5,380 nucleotides of DNA, taken from positions 1 through 5,380 of the forward strand of contig CAMHMG010000206.1 of NCBI GenBank assembly GCA_946186175.1, given 5' to 3'. Both the position numbers and the translations under genes were made by a program. Source of the DNA: an uncultured Clostridia bacterium (GTDB lineage: Bacteria; Bacillota; Clostridia; Lachnospirales; Lachnospiraceae). Below are positions 1 through 5,380 of this stretch, one piece after another. Numbering within the stretch: position 1 is the stretch's first letter; the number at the start of each line of letters is the position of its first letter. The notes under the pieces are model-generated. The model ran no database searches. It was not told where the DNA came from and saw only the letters and a list, made by a program, of their open reading frames with translations.

Positions 1-56
1 ATTATAATTATTATTTAGATAGGTAATTGCGAAACTCTGTTTTTACTTTACTTCTT

Positions 57-192
57 TGTGCATATTATATATATCCAACGTAGACACGTTCTCACTCCGT
101 CACACGCACAGCGGTACTAATACACCATAATACGGTGTATTAGTACCGGTGGGTGCGAAGGGGCTGCTTATGGATAATATACAATATGCACA
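57..192. repeat. Large imperfect inverted repeat (MITE-like or structured-RNA element)
   Basis: The ends at 57-77 and 171-192 are inverted complements with about 20 base pairs, one mismatch and one bulge; the outermost 10 bp (tgtgcatatt against aatatgcaca) are perfect. Inside, cgcac at 105-109 can pair with gtgcg at 153-157, and a 15-bp perfect stem occupies 112-148. Between the outer and inner stems, the left side (78-104) is longer than the right (158-170), leaving an asymmetric bubble; aacgt/acgtt at 77-81/86-90 could make a small side hairpin there. The whole unit would fold into a long rod on either strand. The element carries no ORF of note and no obvious target-site duplication. Its position just 3' of an operon suits a small palindromic mobile element, a non-coding RNA or mRNA 3'-end structure. 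The fold is directly visible; the role is unknown. Confidence 0.7.
112..148. repeat. Perfect 15-bp central hairpin with 7-nt loop
   Basis: Arm 112-126 (cggtactaatacacc) is the exact reverse complement of arm 134-148 (ggtgtattagtaccg), with loop ataatac at 127-133. In RNA this would be a stable stem-loop. In DNA it is a perfect spaced dyad that a dimeric regulator could bind. Neither strand has a run of T/U after the stem, so a classical Rho-independent terminator is not supported, although the stem could still protect the 3' end of the leftward operon mRNA. Confidence 0.85.
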
Positions 193-196
193 GATA

Positions 197-227
197 ATTA
201 TACTTAAATAATGAGTTTAGCAATCAA
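197..227 (-). promoter_or_regulatory. Possible leftward promoter at the edge of the palindrome
   Basis: On the minus strand an exact TATAAT lies at 202-197. Candidate -35 boxes upstream are TTGATT (227-222, spacer 19) and TTGCTA (spacer 15); neither has ideal spacing. A start about seven bases downstream would fall near 190, essentially at the outer end of the palindrome (192). This would produce a leftward transcript beginning with the rod-like fold. AT-rich DNA yields such matches often, so this is a weak call. Confidence 0.22.
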
Positions 228-234
228 TACTCTG

Positions 235-1155
235 TCAGCATCTACAAACCGTACAAAAGCGGTCAATCTCATTAAACACGAGCTGTTTGTCCGGCTCGTT
301 GTGGATTTCATGACGCATACCCTCAAACATTGTTCCATTCACATTTCTATATCCTATATTCCTTATATGTTGTAAGGAATTGTCCCACTTGTGTTTATTA
401 ATATAACATGGATCATCTTCACCTGATAAAAAAAGAATCGGAAGATTAACATTGCTTAACTTATAATCTTTGTTTTTATATACCTCCGTTTCAAGATTGA
501 GCAGTGTCATATATCCATTCAGTGTATAAACAAAAGTACATAATGGATCATTCATAAATGCTTCACTGACCTCTGCATCAGTTGTCAACCATGCATATCT
601 TCTTTTCTCATTAATAAAAGGTTTATTAAAACTTCCTACTGCAAGTCTGTTAACAAAATGTGAGCGATATCTGTCTCCTCTAATCTTCATCAACATTCCA
701 ACAAGTATTTTACCAAACGGAACAAGATCAAGATATGACGGACTTCCTGCCACGATCAGACCATCTATGACATCATCATGTTTTTTCAGATATTCTCTTA
801 CTATCAATGACCCCATACTATGTCCGTATAATATAATCGGAAGATCGGGATAAAGCTTCTTTATATGCATGGTAACGTTATAGGTGTCCTCAACCATTCC
901 CTTATCCATAGAATAATAGCAGTATCCGATATCATCTTCATCTATTATACTTTCGCCGTGTCCCCTGTTATCATGCATCATAGTTATATAGCCTTTCTCG
1001 GCCATTTTCTCCATGAATCCAAGGTATCTTTCTTTATGTTCATTCATACCATGTACCATCTGCAGAATCGCGACAGGCTTCTCCGGTATCATACATATTC
1101 CTTTAATAGTTACGTCATCTTTTGAAACAAATGAATAATGCTTAGTTGTTATCAT
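235..1155 (-). CDS. Serine alpha/beta hydrolase, monoacylglycerol lipase/lysophospholipase-like
   Basis: This 306-residue protein has the full layout of the serine aminopeptidase S33/'hydrolase_4' family that includes PldB-type lysophospholipases and monoacylglycerol lipases. The oxyanion-loop motif HGMNEH is at 35-40, HDNRGHGES at 61-69, and the nucleophile elbow GHSMGS at 111-116 gives catalytic Ser113. GEDDP at 245-249 supplies the acid (probably Asp248), and MRHEIHNE places the catalytic His at 282. Length is normal for the family and no signal peptide is seen, so it is probably cytoplasmic. It likely cleaves an ester of a lipid or small acyl substrate; the exact substrate cannot be read from sequence. 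The start is supported by AGGAG at 1169-1165, nine bases upstream. It follows the permease gene by 22 bp and is the last gene of the leftward run. The C-terminus is oddly cysteine-rich (CTVCRC, Cys301, 304 and 306). Confidence 0.88.
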   Translation of the reverse strand: MITTKHYSFVSKDDVTIKGICMIPEKPVAILQMVHGMNEHKERYLGFMEKMAEKGYITMMHDNRGHGESIIDEDDIGYCYYSMDKGMVEDTYNVTMHIKKLYPDLPIILYGHSMGSLIVREYLKKHDDVIDGLIVAGSPSYLDLVPFGKILVGMLMKIRGDRYRSHFVNRLAVGSFNKPFINEKRRYAWLTTDAEVSEAFMNDPLCTFVYTLNGYMTLLNLETEVYKNKDYKLSNVNLPILFLSGEDDPCYINKHKWDNSLQHIRNIGYRNVNGTMFEGMRHEIHNEPDKQLVFNEIDRFCTVCRC

Positions 1156-1177
1156 GTTATGTTTCTCCTATAATATA

Positions 1178-3187
1178 TCAAACTTTCTCTCTTCCCTTAA
1201 GTAGTATAACACCTATAGGTATACATACCACTGCAAGAATGATCAGCGCAATTGTCACTGGTTTTGTCAATTCCTCATTAGACAGAGCCGGTATCTTATC
1301 GCCATAATACATCAAAAACACAGAAAAACCGTTATTAATGAAATGCATCAACGATGAACATACAATACTTTCAGAACGAAGCAACGCATATCCAAGAGCA
1401 ATTCCAAGTATCGCTGTCGGAAGCAGTCTTATCAGACTCATATGCATCACTCCAAATAATATTGAAACAATTATCAAAGCTACAGGTAATTTCACTTTGT
1501 TCTTAAATGCCGTCATCATATATCCGCGGAACATTATTTCCTCACATACAGCCGGAGTTAAAGCGATCAATAACAGTGCAGGGAAGAATGGCATCTGTCC
1601 CAATATATCCTCAAAGCCTTCGTTGACAGCACTATTTCTGTCCGGCATCAGATAAGCCAGCACATTAGACAAAAGCATTACTGCGCTCGAGGTTCCAATT
1701 ATCAAAAACAATGCTCCTATCACATGCTCAATTGATGGTAACTTCAAGCAAAAAACCTTGCTGATATCAGCCTTAATATAAAATGCTGCCAACAGAGGAA
1801 GACCTCCAATAAAAATCTGTGGGATTACCACTCCATAGATAGGATTATCCAGACTCATCATTCCACCTAAATAGATCATTATAAGCAAAGCTATGACAAG
1901 TATCAACAGACTTTCCTGAATCGTAGGAATACTTCCCTTTTTGATATTTTTCCGGCGTTCAAAAAGCTTGATTCCCGTAAGCGATTCACCAAACAGAATC
2001 GATTCACTGTTATATATTTTTGACAATACTCCAACTGCAATAAATGCATAAATGATATTAGACAACAATACAACAAGTATCAGACTAAAATCATATTTAA
2101 AAACCAAGAGCGTCTTCATCAAAAGACAGATATTAGCAACCGGTATTAATGCGGTTTTGTAAGTAAGCTCAACATTTGGAATAAATCCGATATATCCTGT
2201 AAGCATTACTACCAAAGTTACGGGTGTAACATAATTATTAGCTTCTTTAAAGCTCTTAGCAAAAGCGCATACACACATTACCACAGCACTCATAAAAAGA
2301 GCAAAAGCAACAACACAGACAATCGAAATCAATATTGCCGGTACAAAAGTAGAAAGCTTAAAAGTTGCCGCTCCATCCGATAAACTCTGTATAGTAGCAA
2401 ACATATAAGCTGCAACCCCACCCATTGAAATGGTATTAATAAGCACAGAAACTATTGATATCGTTGCAACCGACAAAAACTTACTCATAATAAGGTCCAT
2501 ATTACCGACAGGCAGAGTCAGCATTGTTTCCAACGTTCCTCTCTCCTTTTCTCCGGCAGTCGTATCTATTGCCGGATACATAGATCCCATCAATATAGCC
2601 GTTATCATCAAAAACGGTATTATACCGCCTAAGATACTTCCGATAGAGCTCTCATTACTTGATTTATCTTTTGACTCTGACTTTATAGGATAAAGAACAC
2701 CCTGAACATCAAGGCCTGATTCTTTGGCATTTTTCTCGGCAATATGTTTTGCGAAACTATCTATCTCATCATCAAGCATATCGCATACGGTATTAGAATT
2801 GGTCACTGCAGAAAGATAATGAATCTCATATATTATCTGTTTATCATTGCCTGATGTTGTAATATATGCATCTATCTTCTCATCATTAAGCTCTTTCTTA
2901 GGATCAGCTGATTCAACCTCTTTAATCTTATAATCGAGCTTATCCTCATCGCCCTTGATCCAAGCATTTAATGCATTCTTATCCTCAATTGCGACATTAG
3001 AATACGCTATTTTGTAGGTGCGCTCCTGTTGCGACTGATTGATCATAGCCACAACCTGCATGATAATAAGAAATAATAACGGATATAAAATTATAGGCAA
3101 CACTACCATTGTGATAATGGTCTTCTTATCACGCAAGACATCCATTATCTCTTTTTTGTAAAGTGTACGCAGTTTTTTAGAATTCAT
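1178..3187 (-). CDS. ABC-2/NatB-type permease fused to C-terminal CPBP intramembrane protease
   Basis: A 669-residue two-part membrane protein. The N-terminal half (about 1-400) is an ABC-2 type exporter permease of the NatB kind: a cytoplasmic start, a membrane segment at about 23-47, a large hydrophilic, probably extracytoplasmic domain (about 48-185), then the family motif GEKERGTLE at 212-220 and several further membrane helices. After a basic linker (FERRKNIKKG, about 409-418), the C-terminal half (about 423-669) is a polytopic CPBP/CAAX-protease-like domain with EEIMFR (Glu549, Glu550, Arg554), FGVMH (Phe578, His582) and HFINN (His615, Asn619). These match the EExxxR, FxxxH and HxxxN motifs, so the putative metalloprotease site is intact. 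The ATPase partner lies directly upstream and overlaps by 11 bp. This fused architecture is known in Firmicutes, but its substrate is not established; Na+ export or peptide export/immunity are candidates. An in-frame ATG five codons upstream (3202) is less likely as the start. Confidence 0.9.
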   Translation of the reverse strand: MNSKKLRTLYKKEIMDVLRDKKTIITMVVLPIILYPLLFLIIMQVVAMINQSQQERTYKIAYSNVAIEDKNALNAWIKGDEDKLDYKIKEVESADPKKELNDEKIDAYITTSGNDKQIIYEIHYLSAVTNSNTVCDMLDDEIDSFAKHIAEKNAKESGLDVQGVLYPIKSESKDKSSNESSIGSILGGIIPFLMITAILMGSMYPAIDTTAGEKERGTLETMLTLPVGNMDLIMSKFLSVATISIVSVLINTISMGGVAAYMFATIQSLSDGAATFKLSTFVPAILISIVCVVAFALFMSAVVMCVCAFAKSFKEANNYVTPVTLVVMLTGYIGFIPNVELTYKTALIPVANICLLMKTLLVFKYDFSLILVVLLSNIIYAFIAVGVLSKIYNSESILFGESLTGIKLFERRKNIKKGSIPTIQESLLILVIALLIMIYLGGMMSLDNPIYGVVIPQIFIGGLPLLAAFYIKADISKVFCLKLPSIEHVIGALFLIIGTSSAVMLLSNVLAYLMPDRNSAVNEGFEDILGQMPFFPALLLIALTPAVCEEIMFRGYMMTAFKNKVKLPVALIIVSILFGVMHMSLIRLLPTAILGIALGYALLRSESIVCSSLMHFINNGFSVFLMYYGDKIPALSNEELTKPVTIALIILAVVCIPIGVILLKGREKV

Positions 3188-3944
3188 CCTCTTCACCTCC
3201 ATCTATAAGTGCAAAGAAGGTGTCGCGAAGATCCCCCGTTCCGGTTTGATCTTTAAGTTCATCCGGAGTACCCTCTGCTATAATCTTACCTTTATTGATC
3301 ATAATTATACGATCACACAAAAATTCCGCTTCCTCCATATAATGAGTGGAATAAAGAACACTTTTTCCGCGCTTTTTTTCCTGTTTCATAAAATCAATAA
3401 TAGATTTAGAACTGATAATATCAAGTCCAAGTGTCGGCTCATCAAAAATATAGATATCAGGATCATGTAATAGACATCTGGCAATCGAAGTACGCTGTTT
3501 CTGTCCTGTAGATAATTTCTCAATCCTGTTATCTATAAACTCTGACATATTCAAAATATTATTGGTATTGTCAATCTTCTCCTCAATCTCATCATTTGAA
3601 AAACCATAAAGTTCTCCAAATATCGACAACATCTCCCTTACGGTAAATCTGCCGTAAAGCTTGGTATTCTCAGAAAGATATCCTATATGTTTTTTTAACG
3701 ATGTCTTATCCGTTATCTCATTACCGTCTCTGTCCTCTATTATAACATACCCGGTTGTAGGCTCCATGAGTGAACCAAGCATTCGAAGAAGAGTTGTCTT
3801 TCCTGCACCATTGGGACCTAAAACACCTAGTATTTCTCCCTGATTAGCCATAAAACTGACATTATCAACTGCATTAAACTCTTCTTTTTTTCCCTTTTTC
3901 AAGGTTCTGACAAATTGTTTTGTTAGTCGTACAGATTGGATCAT
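3177..3944 (-). CDS. ABC transporter ATPase, NatA-like exporter subunit
   Basis: This 255-residue nucleotide-binding subunit should power the permease encoded immediately downstream. Visible motifs in order are Walker A GPNGAGKT (43-50), the signature LSTGQKQ (144-150), Walker B DIYIFDEPT (163-171, catalytic Glu169), D-loop LGLD (172-175) and the switch His201 in STHYMEEAE. The Q-loop position, normally glutamine in IGYLPQ-type sequences, reads IGYLSEN, with glutamate at 92. Length is somewhat over a minimal ABC domain because of a short C-terminal extension ending in an acidic tail (GGEEDEF). The NatA/CcmA-type assignment rests on motifs and on the adjacent NatB-type permease. The start is supported by GAGGG at 3955-3951, six bases upstream, and the gene begins 14 bp after the CPBP gene. 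The ATPase should sit on the cytoplasmic face of the membrane as a dimer. The transported substrate is not apparent. Confidence 0.93.
   Translation of the reverse strand: MIQSVRLTKQFVRTLKKGKKEEFNAVDNVSFMANQGEILGVLGPNGAGKTTLLRMLGSLMEPTTGYVIIEDRDGNEITDKTSLKKHIGYLSENTKLYGRFTVREMLSIFGELYGFSNDEIEEKIDNTNNILNMSEFIDNRIEKLSTGQKQRTSIARCLLHDPDIYIFDEPTLGLDIISSKSIIDFMKQEKKRGKSVLYSTHYMEEAEFLCDRIIMINKGKIIAEGTPDELKDQTGTGDLRDTFFALIDGGEEDEF
3195..3200 (-). promoter_or_regulatory. Shine-Dalgarno inside the ATPase gene that fixes the permease start
   Basis: Read on the minus strand, GGAGGT at 3200-3195 is a near-perfect ribosome-binding site seven bases before the ATG at 3187-3185. It overlaps the alternative upstream ATG (3202-3200), which would have no good site of its own at proper distance. 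It therefore favours the downstream start. The same bases encode Gly-Gly at the end of the ATPase, so the two genes are probably translationally coupled. Confidence 0.75.
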
Positions 3945-3958
3945 AAATATCCCTCACT

Positions 3959-4960
3959 TTACATTTTCATTGTATTGATAACAGAAAAAATCAAACAGAT
4001 TATCCATCCAAGAATCAACCAAACATTTAATGGCCCCTTGTCTGTAGAAACATCTTTCTTTTCACAAACGGATTTCCATGTTATTTCTCTTCCATTAATT
4101 TGAGCTATTTTCTTGAGGAGAAGAACAGTTAAAAACAGCCCTACTACAGCCATAGGTGTAAACAGCATCAATGCGCTCATCAATTCGGCATTTGTAGGAG
4201 TTTTATCTATTATTTCATCAATGCTCATTCCGGCCTCCTCTATTCCAAACTGACTTAAAACATTAAGTAATATTGGAAGCATATAAAGATATATCGTATT
4301 AACCGTATTGAACAACATATGAAGTATCATTGTAGAGAGGAGAGAACCAGTGGCTTCGACCAAAAGAGCAAATATTGTCCCCAGATATATTGCATAAAGC
4401 ATCTGATTGAAATTAAGGTGCATAAGTCCAAATGATAAAGCACTTATAATAACTCCAACCATAACTGAATATCTACGGAATGCAGAATAAATTATTCCTC
4501 TATAAATGGTTTCCTCTACAAACCCCGGAAGGCATCCTATTATGATCACACCAAGCCATGCCGGAACATTCTCGGTAATCTCAAATACAGCCTTACTCGT
4601 TCTGTTTTTCACAAAAAACTGACTAATTATATTGAGCCAGTTAGCCATAGGTGATGCACAAATAAGCAGAATCAATGATAAAAAGAACGATGGCAGTCTA
4701 TATTTTTTAATACCGAGATCTTCATTTAATCTTGTACCTGTTGCAAAAATGTATATAAAAGCTGCAAGCAACAGATACCCCTGCGTCATCAGCACAGAAA
4801 TCAAAGTTCCTTTATCAGCAGAAAAAAAAGATTGCACTATTCCAACTCCAACTGCCATTGGTATCTCAATTATCATAAGCAGAAAGAAGAACAGTCCCGC
4901 TCTCTTCTTATAATCTTTCCTATATATGTTATTAGTAAAATCCGGATCATTCTGTTCCAT
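3959..4960 (-). CDS. Stand-alone CPBP-family intramembrane metalloprotease (CAAX/Abi type)
   Basis: A 333-residue multi-pass membrane protein with hydrophobic segments at roughly 21-45, 54-75, 88-110, 132-146, 164-183, 187-209, 212-235, 262-283 and 312-330. The CPBP core lies at about 132-226: EETIYR (Glu149, Glu150, Arg154), FGLMH (Phe177, His181) and HMLFN (His214, Asn218), the complete set of predicted metal/catalytic residues. Families with these motifs include Rce1-type prenyl proteases and bacterial proteins linked to bacteriocin self-immunity and maturation of peptides. Here it precedes the ATPase by 14 bp and resembles the domain fused to the permease in the same operon, so it probably works with that exporter. 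AGG in TGAGG (4975-4971) is a modest ribosome site ten bases before the ATG. No prenylated or small peptide substrate is encoded in the window, so the target is unknown. Confidence 0.9.
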   Translation of the reverse strand: MEQNDPDFTNNIYRKDYKKRAGLFFFLLMIIEIPMAVGVGIVQSFFSADKGTLISVLMTQGYLLLAAFIYIFATGTRLNEDLGIKKYRLPSFFLSLILLICASPMANWLNIISQFFVKNRTSKAVFEITENVPAWLGVIIIGCLPGFVEETIYRGIIYSAFRRYSVMVGVIISALSFGLMHLNFNQMLYAIYLGTIFALLVEATGSLLSTMILHMLFNTVNTIYLYMLPILLNVLSQFGIEEAGMSIDEIIDKTPTNAELMSALMLFTPMAVVGLFLTVLLLKKIAQINGREITWKSVCEKKDVSTDKGPLNVWLILGWIICLIFSVINTMKM

Positions 4961-4996
4961 TATATATATGCCTCATACTAGTTATTATTTTTTAAG

Positions 4997-5380
4997 TTAA
5001 TCATTCTTTATCGCAATCGCTTCCATCTCAATAAGTACATCCTTCGGAAGTCTTGCAACTTCAACACATGAGCGTGCCGGAAATGCACCCGTAAAATATG
5101 TTGCATATATTTCATTCAATGCTGCAAAGTCATTCATATCCTTTATAAACACTGTAGTCTTAACTACATTTTCACATGATGATCCCGCCGCCTCTAACAA
5201 AGCCCTCATACTGTCAAAAACTCTTGTTGCCTGAACCCTGATATCACCACCTACAACCTCTCCGGTAGACGGATCGATAGGTACAACACCTGATGTATAT
5301 ACCATTCCATTAACTTCAATTGCCTGCGAATAAGGTCCTATTGCTTGTGGTGCCTTGTCTGTCTTAACTACATTCTTCAT
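4997..5380 (-). CDS. ridA: RidA family reactive enamine/imine deaminase
   Basis: This 127-residue protein matches RidA (YjgF/YER057c/UK114 family) along its whole length. RidA hydrolyses reactive 2-aminoacrylate and related enamines/imines made by PLP enzymes such as serine/threonine dehydratase, releasing 2-keto acids and ammonia and protecting other PLP enzymes. The N-terminal APQAIGPYSQA (Tyr17), the TSG at 29-31 and the C-terminal signature FPARSCVEVARLPKDV (100-115) are present, with Arg103 corresponding to the substrate carboxylate-binding arginine of E. coli RidA, followed by Cys105 and Glu118. It acts in the cytoplasm as a homotrimer in characterised members. The start codon is the last three bases of the window, so its ribosome site and promoter lie outside. 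It precedes the CPBP gene by 36 bp on the same strand with no evident terminator between, so read-through is possible, but a functional link with the exporter is not implied. Confidence 0.95.
   Translation of the reverse strand: MKNVVKTDKAPQAIGPYSQAIEVNGMVYTSGVVPIDPSTGEVVGGDIRVQATRVFDSMRALLEAAGSSCENVVKTTVFIKDMNDFAALNEIYATYFTGAFPARSCVEVARLPKDVLIEMEAIAIKND

Larger units (their letters stand above)
26..224. repeat. Possible outer arms extending the palindrome
   Basis: Positions 26-37 (attgcgaaactc) and 213-224 (gagtttagcaat) are complementary at 11 of 12 positions. They lie almost symmetrically outside the clearer palindrome at 57-192: 19 bases separate the arms on the left and 20 on the right. 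The spacers between them show little complementarity, and the flanks show no target-site duplication. The right arm ends about ten bases before the hydrolase stop codon. In DNA this AT-rich a 12-bp match can arise by chance, so this is a tentative outer boundary for the element. Nothing else is recognisable in bases 1-56. Confidence 0.3.

Noticed and set aside
112..148. Classical Rho-independent terminator for the leftward operon
   Set aside because: The stem is perfect but is followed on the minus strand by a mixed G-rich sequence and on the plus strand by GTGGGTGCG; neither has a U-tract.
57..192. 6S RNA or another known structured RNA
   Set aside because: The closing stem, bubble and apical stem resemble a rod-like RNA in outline, but it is short for 6S RNA and I recognise no diagnostic conserved sequence.
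57..192. Insertion sequence remnant with target-site duplication
   Set aside because: There is no transposase fragment, and the bases flanking 57-192 and 26-224 show no direct repeat. Only a MITE-like origin remains possible.
211..375. Small plus-strand ORF starting at ATG 211
   Set aside because: It has no ribosome-binding site and mostly runs antisense to the conserved C-terminal part of the hydrolase; it is a shadow frame.
865..1125. Plus-strand open frame of 86 codons inside the hydrolase gene
   Set aside because: It lies opposite the conserved nucleophile and oxyanion motifs of the hydrolase and has no recognisable domain or ribosome site.
4961..4996. Separate promoter or terminator between ridA and the CPBP gene
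   Set aside because: The 36-bp gap is AT-rich with TATA-like repeats but has no matching -35/-10 pair and no hairpin, so I could not support either call.
1..5380. CRISPR array, tRNA or rRNA gene
   Set aside because: No regularly spaced direct repeats, cloverleaf or rRNA-like stretch was seen on either strand.

Overview
The window looks like AT-rich chromosomal DNA from a low-GC Firmicute. The TATA-rich spacers, purine-rich Shine-Dalgarno sites and the NatB-type permease fused to a CPBP domain suggest a Clostridia, perhaps Lachnospiraceae such as Butyrivibrio or a relative. That placement is inference from sequence style; no rRNA or other marker gene is present.

All five genes lie on the minus strand, so transcription runs from high to low coordinates: ridA (5380-4997), a stand-alone CPBP/CAAX-type membrane protease homologue (4960-3959), a NatA-type ABC ATPase (3944-3177), an ABC-2/NatB-type permease with a C-terminal CPBP protease domain (3187-1178), and a serine alpha/beta hydrolase of the monoacylglycerol lipase/lysophospholipase kind (1155-235). 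Successive junctions are a 36-bp gap, a 14-bp gap, an 11-bp overlap and a 22-bp gap, so the last four genes, and possibly ridA, look like one operon. The likely core is an ABC exporter (ATPase plus permease) with two CPBP-type intramembrane protease modules, one fused to the permease and one separate. All expected CPBP motif residues are intact in both. The cargo is not evident: Na+ export, as in classical NatAB, and export of or immunity to a peptide or lipid are both possible. The hydrolase may act on a lipid or ester substrate of the same process, or may only be co-transcribed.

Positions 1-234, downstream of the hydrolase, hold no convincing gene. They contain a striking nested inverted repeat: near-complementary ends at 57-77 and 171-192, a short inner stem at 105-109/153-157, and a perfect 15-bp central hairpin at 112-148. 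A possible outer pair of arms lies at 26-37 and 213-224. No U-tract follows the hairpin on either strand, so it is not a standard intrinsic terminator. It could be a small MITE-like element, a structured RNA or an operator-like palindrome. A possible leftward promoter (TATAAT at 202-197) would start transcription almost exactly at the edge of this palindrome.
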